Under the pieces are notes generated by a model. That model had not been told where the DNA came from. It did not search any database and saw only the letters and a list, made by a program, of their open reading frames with translations. A program made the position numbers and the translations under genes. DNA of 64,000 nucleotides from Cellvibrio sp. (GTDB taxonomy: Bacteria > Pseudomonadota > Gammaproteobacteria > Pseudomonadales > Cellvibrionaceae), in assembly GCA_016712405.1 (NCBI GenBank), contig JADJRD010000006.1, positions 1 through 64,000 on the forward strand. The letters run 5' to 3'. Within the stretch, counting starts at the first letter, position 1. Every line of letters begins with the position of its first letter. Below, piece after piece: positions 1-8,365 of this stretch.

Positions 1-863
1 TTGCTGATGTTTCAGGAAGCTCTGCACTCTATAAGCGTGTCGGCAATGAAGAAGCCAAAGCGATTATTGATGATGCGGTGCAATTTATGTCGACCATCAC
101 CATAGTGAACGAAGGCACAGTGGTAAAAACCATCGGCGATGAAATCATGGCTCGTTTTGATACCGCAGACCAAGCCTGTGAAGCCGCAATTGCCATTCAA
201 ATGCGTTGTGTGCGTGAGCCTAATTTAAAAAATCTGGGCATTCGAATCGGCATGGCCTTTGGCGATACGCTGTTAAGCCATAATGATGTGTTTGGTGATA
301 CGGTTAACGACGCTGCATTTGTTGCACACATTGCCCGCGGCAATCAAATTGTGATCACACAATCATTTATGGATCAACTCACCCGACAACTGCAACAAGA
401 CTGCCAAATGTTTGATCGTGTCAGCATTAAAGGCGAACAAGAAAAAACTGTGATTTATCGCGTTGAATGGGAACAAGCAGGAAAAAATAATCGCGCCACT
501 ATGGTAATGCCAATTCAAGATGTAACAGGCTTTGTCGAAAAATTTCAATTGGTGCTAACCGTTCAAGGCAAAAAAATTCAAATACTCCCCTCGCAAACCC
601 CATTCAAAATCGGCCGCGACACCGAAAAATGCCAGTTGGTTATTCAAAGTGAATTAGCATCACGCGAACATTGTCATATCGAGTTTCGCCGTGGCAAATA
701 TGTATTAGTCGATCACTCAACCAATGGCACACATGTAAATGCTTATGATCAAACACCGATTTATTTACGCCGCGAAGAATTTCCCTTACAAGGTGACGGC
801 AGTATTGGTATAGGCACCGCACCAAAAGACGATAACCCTTGGATTATTCGTTACAAAGTTTAA
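1..863 (+). CDS. Class III adenylate/guanylate cyclase-FHA domain protein (5' end outside window)
   Basis: The reading frame is open from base 3, so the start lies upstream of the window; 286 residues are visible. The first part (DVSGSSALYKRVG, then VKTIGDEIMARF, then GIRIGMAFGDTLLS) is the class III nucleotide cyclase fold: DVSGS carries a metal-binding Asp and GDEIMA is the second strand motif. From about residue 195 a forkhead-associated domain follows, with GRDTEKCQLVI, the SREHCHI signature and STNGTHVN, which bind phosphothreonine peptides. The pairing suggests that cyclic-nucleotide production, or a degenerate cyclase, is coupled to Ser/Thr phosphorylation; two PP2C/kinase genes lie 22-26 kb further on. 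Domain identity is clear; whether the cyclase is active cannot be judged without the missing N-terminus. Confidence 0.85.
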   Translation, partial: ADVSGSSALYKRVGNEEAKAIIDDAVQFMSTITIVNEGTVVKTIGDEIMARFDTADQACEAAIAIQMRCVREPNLKNLGIRIGMAFGDTLLSHNDVFGDTVNDAAFVAHIARGNQIVITQSFMDQLTRQLQQDCQMFDRVSIKGEQEKTVIYRVEWEQAGKNNRATMVMPIQDVTGFVEKFQLVLTVQGKKIQILPSQTPFKIGRDTEKCQLVIQSELASREHCHIEFRRGKYVLVDHSTNGTHVNAYDQTPIYLRREEFPLQGDGSIGIGTAPKDDNPWIIRYKV

Positions 864-870
864 TCGAAAT

Positions 871-1325
871 ATGACCCCTATCGCATACAAAACCCCAGCA
901 CTTTGGCGTCGCTTTGCGGCAATGGTCTATGATTTTTTATTAATAGTCGCCTTAAGCTTTTTATACATGGCAATAGTCAATGGCATTACTGTTGCCGTAA
1001 CCGGCCACCAAACAGGAAGTCGTATTGCAGACCAATGGGGAATATTTAAATACGGAATTTTTATTGGATGGATTCTGACTATTATAGGATTCTTTTGTTT
1101 TTTCTGGAAAAAATCCGGCCAAACATTGGGCATGAAAACCTGGCACCTAAAATTATCAACGAACAAAATCAACACCCCGATTATCGACAAGCGTTTCTTC
1201 GCTGCTTGATTGCACCTATTTCGTTATTATTTTTCGGCCTAGGTTACTGGTGGATCTACTTCAATAGCGAACGCCAAACACTGCATGACCAATTAACCAA
1301 AACCAAAACCATTTTATTAAAGTAA
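871..1325 (+). pseudogene. RDD family membrane protein, split by a one-base deletion
   Basis: The first frame (871-1209) starts PALWRRFAAMVYDFLLIVAL and runs to GQTLGMKTWHLKL, the usual RDD-family order (Arg-containing first membrane segment, then the GxxxxGM..W motif). The protein should continue as NEQ...YRQAFLRCLIAP followed by a last membrane segment, and that part is in another frame ending at 1325. The frames join if the AAAA at 1149-1152 had five A. The start lies 7 bases after the cyclase-FHA stop, so the two are probably cotranscribed. The gene converges on lptG with only 4 bases between stop codons. RDD proteins are small membrane proteins of mostly unknown function, some linked to ion transport. 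A -1 slip at A-AAA would also restore the frame, but no classical slippery heptamer is present. Confidence 0.75.
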
Positions 1326-1329
1326 TTGA

Positions 1330-2391
1330 TCAAGCAGAACGCCTTAAGAGTACTACTCCAATCGCCACACACAAAAAAATCGGAATTAACACCGCCACCA
1401 AAGGCGAAAAACCAAACACTAAACTGGATGGCCCCAGTAGTTTTTGCAACAATAAAAATATAACGCCAATCACCACGCCAGAAAATATTCTCTGACTCAT
1501 GGTAACACTGCGTAATGGCCCAAAAATAAATGAAATACCAATTAACACCAAACTAATAATGGCTAAAGGCTGTAAACATTTTTGCCAAAACGCAATACTG
1601 TAACTGGATGCGGTTAATTTTTGATGCTCCAGATAATTCACGTAATAATGTAAATCGCGCATGGAAAGTTCATCGGGTTCAGATGCCAAAATATTAAACA
1701 ATTGAGGCGTCATATCGGTTTGCCAATCACGATTTTCGATACGACTATGAATCAATCCTTTTTGATTGTCGACTTGTGTGATCAATATATTATGTTCCTG
1801 CCATTGATCATTAACGTAAGTTGCGTGCTCAGTATAACTCGCTGATATTAATTGATGCCGCTCATCAAACTGATAACGTGTAATTCCCTGCAGCACTCCA
1901 TTGGGCTTCACTGCCTGCACATACATAAAATTGCCAGCTTCACGGCTCCACACATTTTCAGGTAATGGCTTAACCCAACTATGCCGAATAAAGTCTTTTC
2001 GCGCCTCTGCTGTTCTATCTGCATAAGGTGCAATAAATTCACCGATTAATAATGCCGTTAGAATGAATATCAAAACAGGACGCAATGCCATCCAAACAAT
2101 TGTCGCAATAGATACACCAGCGGATCGAATGATGACTAGCTCACTGGTACCGGCCAATAATCCCAAACCTGCTAATACACCAATCAAACAAGCGTAAGGA
2201 ATAAACCCATAAATATGGCCCGGCATCACTAACGTCATATAGATTACAGCTTCGGTAATAGTGTAGGTGTCGCTGACATTTTTGAACTGCCCAATTAACC
2301 CGAAAACAAAATCCAACGCGCTGATGACCAGCAATGTTGCTGCAATTGCCATAAAAATGGTACGTGAAACATAACGCGTGATTTTATGCAT
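1330..2391 (-). CDS. lptG: LPS export ABC transporter permease LptG
   Basis: This is a 353-residue inner-membrane permease of the LptB2FG complex, which extracts lipopolysaccharide from the inner membrane and passes it to the LptC-LptA-LptD bridge. The sequence shows three N-terminal and three C-terminal hydrophobic segments around a soluble periplasmic domain, the YjgP/YjgQ family architecture. I chose the ATG at 2391 (MHKITRYVSRTIF) over an upstream in-frame start at 2457, because it matches the family N-terminus and overlaps the lptF stop by 8 bases, as expected for translational coupling. A conserved pair SELVIIRSAGVS lies in the coupling-helix region. It is transcribed with lptF. Confidence 0.93.
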   Translation of the reverse strand: MHKITRYVSRTIFMAIAATLLVISALDFVFGLIGQFKNVSDTYTITEAVIYMTLVMPGHIYGFIPYACLIGVLAGLGLLAGTSELVIIRSAGVSIATIVWMALRPVLIFILTALLIGEFIAPYADRTAEARKDFIRHSWVKPLPENVWSREAGNFMYVQAVKPNGVLQGITRYQFDERHQLISASYTEHATYVNDQWQEHNILITQVDNQKGLIHSRIENRDWQTDMTPQLFNILASEPDELSMRDLHYYVNYLEHQKLTASSYSIAFWQKCLQPLAIISLVLIGISFIFGPLRSVTMSQRIFSGVVIGVIFLLLQKLLGPSSLVFGFSPLVAVLIPIFLCVAIGVVLLRRSA

Positions 2392-3481
2392 GTGCTGCCC
2401 CTCGAGTGAAATAGAATATCGAGGATATTTTCTGCCAATTAAAAATCGTGAGTGCAATTAACAAAAAGGTCAAATGTACAAGCCACAAACCCAAATCTGG
2501 ATCTAACTGACCTTTCATAATTTTGCTATTAGCATTTAATAAAAAAGTTAAATAGAAAACATAAATTAAAATAGCGGGAAGCATTTTAAAATATCGACCT
2601 TGTCGCGGATTTGTTTTACTCAAAGGAACAGCCAGAAGTGTTGCAATAAATACCATTAGCGGCATTGCTATTCGCCACTGCAATGCTGCCTGATTTTCTA
2701 AACTGGGATTTGCCAATAATTCAATGGTTGTTCGAGCATCTGATTCAAACTCCAAATCCGCAATACTGGGAGCAGGAGGCAAATATCGACCCCATTCATT
2801 AAATCCGGTAATTGTAAAATCACTGGTGCCGGGTTGACCTTCATAACTAAAACCCTGATGCAAAATAAGATAACGCTGTCCAAACTCTTCTTTTAATTTT
2901 TGTTCACCGGTTTCAGCAATGACTACGGCAGACTTACCTTCGCCCCCTTGCTGAGCGACAAAGACTTTTTTTAACTCATTGGCATCGGAAATATCTTCGA
3001 TATAGGTCATCACCCGACCTTGAGCAATTGCTTGAAATCGACCCTGCTGCAAACTTTCGATTTCACTCCGATTCCGCTGCTCGGCGAGTATTCTTTCAGT
3101 CATAGAAGCCCCCAAAGGACTCAACCAAAAACTGAATAGCGCCACCAGTATTGCAACCAATGTTGCAGGCATTAATGTCATTCGAAACAATTGTGATTGA
3201 CTCATGCCGCAGGCTGAAAGAACCACCATCTCGCTTTCAATGTACATGCGACCATAGACAAGCAGAATCGACAAAAAAAAGCCCAATGGCAAAATCAATT
3301 CCAACAAGTGAGGCATACGAAACAGAATAATTGAAAACAAAGCATCGACCGCCAATCGACCCTGTGCGGCATCATCCAAAAAACGACTAAAGCTTTGAGA
3401 TAAAAAAATAGTCAGTAAGATGGCACTAACTGCCAAACTGGTGATTAATAATTCACGCGAGAGGTAACGAAAAATAATCAA
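2384..3481 (-). CDS. lptF: LPS export ABC transporter permease LptF
   Basis: The product is a 365-residue partner of LptG in the LPS exporter. The N-terminus MIIFRYLSRELLITSLAVSA is typical of LptF, and the coupling helix region reads SEMVVLSACGMSQSQL. Two groups of three membrane segments flank a periplasmic beta-jellyroll domain (roughly residues 120-265). The gene lies directly upstream of lptG with an 8-base overlap. In pseudomonads this gene usually diverges from pepA; here the upstream neighbour is instead a beta-barrel gene on the same strand, 85 bases away, so the local order has been rearranged. Confidence 0.93.
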   Translation of the reverse strand: MIIFRYLSRELLITSLAVSAILLTIFLSQSFSRFLDDAAQGRLAVDALFSIILFRMPHLLELILPLGFFLSILLVYGRMYIESEMVVLSACGMSQSQLFRMTLMPATLVAILVALFSFWLSPLGASMTERILAEQRNRSEIESLQQGRFQAIAQGRVMTYIEDISDANELKKVFVAQQGGEGKSAVVIAETGEQKLKEEFGQRYLILHQGFSYEGQPGTSDFTITGFNEWGRYLPPAPSIADLEFESDARTTIELLANPSLENQAALQWRIAMPLMVFIATLLAVPLSKTNPRQGRYFKMLPAILIYVFYLTFLLNANSKIMKGQLDPDLGLWLVHLTFLLIALTIFNWQKISSIFYFTRGAAHA

Positions 3482-3566
3482 GGAGGCTGTCCTGTAGTCT
3501 TAATTCAAAGGCTATTAGCAAGGGTGCAAATACTAGTGCATTCAGACCACAGGAACAATAAAAGTT

Positions 3567-4442
3567 CTAAAAAGAATAAAGAAGATCCACTGAGTATTCT
3601 GCCTGTGGATATTCGGGGACATCATCATATTCATTGGCACTTAATCTTAGTGACCAAGCGTCCGATATAGCCCAATCCCAAAAAAATGAAAAATATTTTA
3701 CGTCTTTACCGTCAGCTATATAGGCGTGCTCAAATTGGTAATCCAACCCCAAAGTCACACTTCCCCAAAAAAGATAAGCGATGCCTGCGCCAAAACTTGA
3801 ATAATCTTCAATTTCATAAGGCGAATCTGTGGCTGACACACTGGTAAAAGAAGCATCCAGATGATTCGACCATTTTTCACCCTGATAACCAACACCTATA
3901 CTTAGACTGGTATCACGCGAACCACTACCAATACCTGTTTCAACATCACCATTATCTGCTTTGTATTCCAAACCCAATGATGTCCACCAGTTTTCCGCTG
4001 AACCCCATTGCCATAAATAATTGGCAGACAAACTGATATCACCTACACCCGATTGGGATTCTTCCATTTCATCCAATCGATCATTAAATTGATTACATCG
4101 CGCAACTTGTTCTGGTGTAATTCGCCCACGGTTAATCAATCTCTGGATCACCAGAGGAGATGTATCCTTTAGTCGACCACACAAACTCACTACTCGCGGT
4201 ACACTGCCATTAATAAAATAATCACCGTCAATTTTCATCCAAGGCAAGGTCGCAGAAAATGTCCAATTGCCCGTTTGAAAATAAGGCGACAAAGTAAGAC
4301 TTTGCATATCGGCACTCACCAGTTCATATTCCTGATGTTGTGTGTTCACAGAAAAATCAGCTCCCCAATTTTTTTCATCTTGGGCAAAGGCATTAATAGA
4401 GCAGATTGTGATGAACAAACTGATTGAAATTTTGTTTAACAT
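3567..4442 (-). CDS. Putative outer-membrane beta-barrel protein, function unknown
   Basis: The 291-residue product begins with a signal peptide (MLNKISISLFITICSINAFA, cleavage expected before QDEKN). The mature part is made of alternating amphipathic strands such as GDISLSANYLWQWG, WWTSLGLEYKA and SVTLGLDYQFEHAY and ends in a terminal Phe (SVDLLYSF), the usual C-terminal signature of outer-membrane barrels recognised by the BAM complex. Two Cys in the loop between the early strands (SLCGRL...VARCNQF) could form a disulfide. I do not recognise a named family; it resembles transporter-like or nutrient-channel barrels of about 12 strands. It stands alone between the lptFG pair and the sigma-factor operon and is followed upstream by a repeat element. 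Confidence 0.6.
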   Translation of the reverse strand: MLNKISISLFITICSINAFAQDEKNWGADFSVNTQHQEYELVSADMQSLTLSPYFQTGNWTFSATLPWMKIDGDYFINGSVPRVVSLCGRLKDTSPLVIQRLINRGRITPEQVARCNQFNDRLDEMEESQSGVGDISLSANYLWQWGSAENWWTSLGLEYKADNGDVETGIGSGSRDTSLSIGVGYQGEKWSNHLDASFTSVSATDSPYEIEDYSSFGAGIAYLFWGSVTLGLDYQFEHAYIADGKDVKYFSFFWDWAISDAWSLRLSANEYDDVPEYPQAEYSVDLLYSF

Positions 4443-4460
4443 TATATTTCTCCGAAATTG

Positions 4461-4586
4461 TCACCCCTCCCTACCCCCCCTTAGCAAGGGGAGGGAACAG
4501 ACCCTCACGAGAATCAATTTTACACTCTGCATCAAGCAGGGAGTAAAGTCCCTCCCCCTTGCCAAGGGGGAGGTTAGGAGGGGTGA
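4461..4586. repeat. Dispersed GC-rich inverted-repeat element, copy 1
   Basis: This is a 126-bp element with inverted ends TCACCCCTCC...GGAGGGGTGA and internal arms CCCTTAGCAAGGGGAGGG and CCCTCCCCCTTGCCAAGG around a less conserved core that ends in GGGAGTAAAGTCCCT. It fills the gap between the barrel gene and the DUF3106 gene. Copies of the same design occur at 5799, 28516, 42190, 45759, 48094 and 50973. Confidence 0.85.
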
Positions 4587-4594
4587 TTTATATT

Positions 4595-5086
4595 TTAATG
4601 ACGACGTTTTCTCATACGCTCGCGCATTTTCTTTCGCTGCTCCGGGTTCATACTGCGAAATTTTTCGCGCATTTTTTTTCGCTCATCCGGCGTCAGTGAT
4701 TGCCATTTTTCACGTAATGCCTCTCTTTCTTCATGAGGTAACTTTTTAAATTTTTCAATACGCTCACGAGCCAAATCCTTTTCCTCTGGAGACAATTGCT
4801 GATAGCGTTTATAGATTTCACGCAATTCAGCTTTGCGTTCAGGCGTTAGCGACTGCCAGCGACTAAATCGTTGTTTTAATGAAGCCCTTTCTTCAGGCGA
4901 CATTGCCGCAAAACGATCAGCTTGTTGTTGCATGCGTTTACGTGATTCTGGCGGTAAATTTTCCCAATTATTTTTCATTTGCGATAACCATTGCTGTTGC
5001 GCCGGTGTCAGCTGTTCCCATTTCAATTCTTCAGCATTCGCTGTTGGCATCCAGAACAACACCAATAATAGAATTAACTTTTTCAT
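4595..5086 (-). CDS. DUF3106 exported repeat protein
   Basis: The 163-residue product has a signal peptide (MKKLILLLVLFWMPTANA, cleavage before EELK). The rest is a tandem array of about eight short, highly charged units built on L-[ST]-P-E-E-R: LTPAQQQW, LPPESRKR, MSPEERAS, LTPERKAE, LSPEEKDL, LPHEEREA, LTPDERKK, MNPEQRKK, each about 15-17 residues apart, ending in a basic tail RERMRKRRH. This is the DUF3106 pattern. Its start overlaps the preceding gene by four bases (ATGA). In related bacteria DUF3106 genes follow a sigma factor and a DUF3619 gene, as here. Periplasmic location is inferred; the biochemical role is unknown. Confidence 0.8.
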   Translation of the reverse strand: MKKLILLLVLFWMPTANAEELKWEQLTPAQQQWLSQMKNNWENLPPESRKRMQQQADRFAAMSPEERASLKQRFSRWQSLTPERKAELREIYKRYQQLSPEEKDLARERIEKFKKLPHEEREALREKWQSLTPDERKKMREKFRSMNPEQRKKMRERMRKRRH

Positions 5087-5388
5087 AATGACTCCTCACC
5101 ACTTTCGGCCAGTTTTGCTGCCTCTGAACTCTTCACTTCTGAATTAATCTTGATCGATTCTGGATTTAATTGACGCTCATTCATTAACGCAGCGGAATCC
5201 ATTAGCTCTTCATCTTCCGCAAATTCAGCCATATATAACCAGAACTCTTCACTGGGCACATCTTCATTGGTGTTAGCCTGTTCCGATACTATTTGTTCCG
5301 ACGTATTAGCTAACAGGCTGCCCGGTAAACTTAACAACGGCATCAACAATAAACTGGATAGACAAAACGAATACCTCTTTAACAACAT
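5083..5388 (-). CDS. Small acidic exported protein in the sigma-factor operon
   Basis: The 101-residue product starts MLLKRYSFCLSSLLLMPLLS, a signal peptide or lipoprotein-like N-terminus, with likely cleavage after LLA. The mature part is acidic (VPSEEFWLYMAEFAEDEEL) and has no recognised domain. Its FWLYMAEF...DEEL stretch resembles the acidic tail of the upstream DUF3619 protein (FVFYSEVDPDWLMDMEIAEVL), which may mean that they share a partner or origin. The gene is packed tightly: its start directly abuts the DUF3619 stop, and its stop overlaps the DUF3106 start by four bases. Translational coupling within one operon is therefore likely. No function can be assigned. Confidence 0.65.
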   Translation of the reverse strand: MLLKRYSFCLSSLLLMPLLSLPGSLLANTSEQIVSEQANTNEDVPSEEFWLYMAEFAEDEELMDSAALMNERQLNPESIKINSEVKSSEAAKLAESGEESL

Positions 5389-5775
5389 TTAGTCATCTCC
5401 CAAAACTTCAGCAATTTCCATATCCATTAACCAGTCAGGATCAACTTCTGAGTAAAAAACAAAATCTGAACTAAAGTCCTTTGCCGTATTTTTTTGCAAT
5501 ATACCTGGCATTACCATCACCAAGATTACACTGGCGGCCAGCGCCAAACCTAATGTAATAGATGCGACTTTTTTGTTTTTCCACAATGGATGCGAGGATA
5601 AAACCACCACATAGGAATTCATATTCCGATTCACATCATTTGCCGTTTCCTGTTGGGCAGACAGCAAAGCATGACGACGAATTGTTGCCAATTTCATTTT
5701 TGTTTTCTGATCAATTTTTTCCAGATTTTTATTTAAAACCTGATTAATAGACTGATTAAATTTTTCGTTGCTCAT
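5389..5775 (-). CDS. DUF3619 family membrane protein, possible anti-sigma factor
   Basis: The product has 128 residues counted from the ATG at 5775 (MSNEKFNQSINQVLNKNLEK). The longer upstream frame to 5874 is encoded by a repeat element and is rejected. The cytoplasmic N-terminal half is helical (DQKTKMKLATIRRHALLSAQ), followed by one membrane segment at about residues 75-95 (VASITLGLALAASVILVMVM) and an acidic periplasmic tail ending EVLGDD. This matches DUF3619. Lying directly downstream of an ECF-type sigma factor with a cytoplasmic helical domain and a single membrane span, it has the layout of an anti-sigma factor. That role is inferred from context only. Confidence 0.7.
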   Translation of the reverse strand: MSNEKFNQSINQVLNKNLEKIDQKTKMKLATIRRHALLSAQQETANDVNRNMNSYVVVLSSHPLWKNKKVASITLGLALAASVILVMVMPGILQKNTAKDFSSDFVFYSEVDPDWLMDMEIAEVLGDD

Positions 5776-5798
5776 GTTTTCCTCGCATTTTAAAAACT

Positions 5799-5965
5799 TT
5801 CCCCCTCTCCCTAACCCTCTCGACAACGGCTCCATGGTTGTTCTACCTCCTGCATCCATGCAGTCGTCCCACAAGGGGAGAGGGGACAGAATTCACTCCG
5901 AATCAAATTAAGAAGGGAGTCAGCTCCCTCGCCCCTTGTGGGAGAGGGCGGGGGGAGAGGGGTAA
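5799..5965. repeat. Dispersed inverted-repeat element, copy 2, with a second repeat nested inside
   Basis: The outer element has arms CCCCCTCTCCCTAACCCTCT and GGGAGAGGGCGGGGGGAGAG and the core CACTCCGAATCAAATTAAG seen in the related copies. The left arm is interrupted at about 5821-5866 by a 46-bp segment (CGACAACGGCTCC...GCATCCATGCAGTCG) that is absent from the other copies and has its own short inverted arms. The right part of the element overlaps the 3' end of the sigma-factor gene and supplies its stop codon. Confidence 0.8.
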
Positions 5966-6524
5966 AATTCCTCTCCCAACAACTCCCGCAACCTCTGCAC
6001 CGCACGAAAATAATGTGTCTTCACACTTCCCGCAGTACATTCCATGACTTGCGCGGTTTGTTCAACACTAAAACCTTCCCATGCCCGCAATAGAAACACT
6101 TGTCGCTGTCGCAGAGGTAAGAGATCAACTGCTTTTATCACGCGCTCAACATTTTGTGCACGCGCAATTAATTCTGCCGGATTCCATTCTTGATCTTCTG
6201 CCGCAACCTGAAGCATTTCATCCGTGGTATCTTCATCATCAGTAACACTTGCAGTTGATTGCCAGAAAAAACGTTTCTGTTTTTGCTGGGATCTATGCCA
6301 ATCCATAATGCGATTTTGCAAAATCCGTTGAAATAATAAAGACATTCCTGATCTGTTTTGTTGCGATAATATTGCACCAGTTGCAACATGGCATCCTGCA
6401 CTATATCCAAGGCATCCTGCGATTTTTTAGTGGTGAATAATGCAGTACGATAAGCGCGTTGTTCGACACTCGCAAGAAAAGCGTCAAGCTGGCTTAAGGG
6501 TTCGCACCGATTATTCAAATTCAT
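5920..6524 (-). pseudogene. ECF-type RNA polymerase sigma factor, split by a one-base deletion
   Basis: The N-terminal frame starts at ATG 6524 (MNLNNRCEPL) and has region 2 features: AYRTALFTTKKSQDALDIVQ then DAMLQLVQYYRNKTDQE. The next residues expected in this family, W-x-L-L-F-Q-R-I-L-Q-N-R, are in another frame: SLLFQRILQNRIMDWHRSQQ, then region 4 LPLRQRQVFLLRAWEGFSVE and the helix-turn-helix tail. Adding one C at 6343 (TGG instead of TG on the coding strand) restores a continuous E-W-S-L-L-F. The normal C-terminus (about RELLGEEF) runs into the repeat element, which adds PSPPALSHKGRGS and the stop. It heads the operon with DUF3619, a small exported protein and DUF3106. Either it is inactive or the base is an error. 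Confidence 0.8.
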
Positions 6525-6544
6525 TCTCACAAAAAATATTTATC

Positions 6545-6630
6545 GTAGGATGCCGTGCAGCGAAGCGATACGCATCATGTTTGATCCCGAAACTCGGCGA
6601 TGCGTATCGCATCGCTGCACAGCATCCTAC
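6545..6630. repeat. 86-bp imperfect palindrome (GTAGGATGC...GCATCCTAC)
   Basis: The arms are GTAGGATGCCGTGCAGCGAA and its near-complement CATCGCTGCACAGCATCCTAC, with internal matches GCGATACGCATC/GATGCGTATCGC around a short central region. It lies between the sigma gene and the exported-protein gene. A transcript would fold into a long hairpin. It belongs to a different family from the CCCTCCCC elements. No open gene is associated with it. Confidence 0.8.
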
Positions 6631-6640
6631 AGTTAAACAA

Positions 6641-7132
6641 TCAATTCTTTTTCTCAGGTAAAGGACGCACAATTACCTTATCTTTTGTTTCACCTTCAGG
6701 ATTAGTCACCGAAATATTTTTAGTCACAGTACCCGCCTCTTTATCAATCGTCGCATCAACAGATCGCGTGGTTGTTTTGCCTTGACTATTGGTGCGAGTT
6801 GCATCGCGAGTGTAACCATCTTCCGTTTTTTGCGTCACACTCTGGCCGGAATATTCACCACCATTATAGTGGGTGCCAGTTACGGTACGAGTACGGGTTT
6901 GGGTTTCTTTATCATTCACAACGCTGGTATGACGAGTCGCAGTTTCTCCTTTGGCATTGGTTTTGGTCATATCACGCTCAAACCCATTCTCCGTTCTGAC
7001 ACGATCCACTTGGCGGGTGACGGGCGGCTTGTGATGTTTTTTAATCCTCTTTTGCTTAGGGTTGGCATCAGCCAATACACTACTGGCGATTAAACTCAAT
7101 GCTGCAATACCGACGATAATTAACTTTTTCAT
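6641..7132 (-). CDS. Exported protein with two internal Thr/Arg-rich repeats, unknown function
   Basis: The product has 163 residues, with the start chosen at ATG 7132 (MKKLIIVGIAALSLIASSVL, a signal peptide; cleavage around VLA). The mature protein is basic near its N-terminus (KQKRIKKHHKPP) and then has two related units: GFERDMTKTNAKGETATRHT and GYTRDATRTNSQGKTTTRSV, each followed by a similar Thr-rich stretch. The spacing is about 55 residues. No catalytic motif is visible and I do not recognise a characterised family. It is separated from the sigma-factor operon by the 86-bp palindrome, so it is probably transcribed on its own. Confidence 0.6.
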   Translation of the reverse strand: MKKLIIVGIAALSLIASSVLADANPKQKRIKKHHKPPVTRQVDRVRTENGFERDMTKTNAKGETATRHTSVVNDKETQTRTRTVTGTHYNGGEYSGQSVTQKTEDGYTRDATRTNSQGKTTTRSVDATIDKEAGTVTKNISVTNPEGETKDKVIVRPLPEKKN

Positions 7133-7313
7133 GATGCTTCTGACCTTTGTCTGGAAAAATTGAATTGGGTTTTCGCGCGCTTGATGGGTATAACGCAAGT
7201 GGGTTCAATGGGTTGACAACAACCTCAAAAAATATTCTGGGGATTTTAAATCGTCTGGTTTATCATGCACTTAGATGCATCAATTCAGATAATAATTCTC
7301 CATAGAGGCAAAA

Positions 7314-8365
7314 ATGAATCGATTGACCCTCCTCCTCTTTCTTTCATTTCTTTTTTTATCCGCATCATTGGTTGCCCAAACCTACCCTGATCGCCCTGCC
7401 GAATTCATCAGCGATTTCGCCAATATCATGGATGACGAGGAAGAACAACGAATCACCCTCAGCTTAAGTGACTTAAAACAATCCCGCGATCTGGAGATGA
7501 AAATTGTCACCATAAACACAATGGCTGACTATGGATTTACAGGTGAAATTGAACCCTTTGCAACGGGCTTATTTAATTATTGGGGGATAGGTGATGCTAA
7601 CCGCAATGATGGAATACTCATGCTAATTGCGATTGATGACAGAGCAATGCGCATTGAATTAGAGCGGGTTACCCGACACATCTCAATCAAACGGCGAAAA
7701 CGATTATTGAAGAAATAATGATTCCACATTTTAAAAACGGCAATTACACCTATGGAATTGAAAAAGCTGTATTCGAGATTTCACATTTAATACGCCTGGA
7801 TTCGACGGAGCCGGGTTTATTTTTATATCCTGAGGAGACCTATACTGAAACATCGAGCAGTATTACATGGACACTGGTCATGCAAGTCGCAGGCGGAATT
7901 CTGAGCAGTATTTTGGGATTGTTGGGTTTTAACAAATGGCGACGTCAACGCCCACGTCGCTGCCCTCAATGTAACGGGCTCATGGAATTACTATCGGATC
8001 TTCAAGAAGACCCACACCTGTCCAGCGGACAAAAAACAGAAGAGCAGATTAATTCTGTTCAGTACGATGTTTGGTACTGCCGTAATGATCAAACCGTAGA
8101 AGTATGTCATTACTCTCGCTGGTTTAGTGGCTATTGCAAATGCAAGTTTTGCAAGAATAAAACGCTCGACTCCACTTCCGAAACACTTGAGCATGCGACT
8201 GAATATTCAACCGGGACTTCACGCGTTACCTACAATTGCGAACACTGCAAAGAAACCTGGAGTGAATTACACACTATTCCAATGGTAACCCGATCCACAT
8301 CCAGCTCGTCCGGATCATCAGGAGGAGGCCATTCCTCCGGTGGTGGCGCATCAGGACGTTGGTAA
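7314..8365 (+). pseudogene. TPM-domain (YgcG-like) membrane protein, split by a one-base deletion
   Basis: The first frame starts at 7314 with a signal peptide (MNRLTLLLFLSFLFLSASLV, cleavage after VAQ) and a TPM domain: YPDRPAEFISDFANIMDDEE, then GDANRNDGILMLIAIDDRAM. The domain should continue G-Y-P-T-H-L-N...IIEEIMIPHFKNGNYTYGI, which lies in the next frame. The two join if the GGG at 7666-7668 had four G. The rest has one membrane segment, two CxxC pairs (CPQCNG, CKFCKN, later CEHCKE) and a Gly/Ser-rich tail GGGHSSGGGASGRW typical of the family. TPM proteins are membrane-anchored, periplasmic-facing proteins; the zinc-ribbon-like Cys pairs are an addition. Role unknown. Confidence 0.78.

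Noticed and set aside
1068..1209. Programmed -1 frameshift in the RDD gene
   Set aside because: A single A-AAA slip is possible, but no slippery heptamer, pseudoknot or family precedent is visible; with eight other one-base losses in the window a plain deletion or error is simpler.
4342..4749. Plus-strand open frame over the barrel gene start and the repeat
   Set aside because: It is antisense to two better-supported genes, and its middle is repeat DNA; no family resemblance.
5389..5874. Longer DUF3619 start at 5874
   Set aside because: The extra N-terminal 33 residues are encoded by the repeat element; ATG 5775 begins the conserved part.
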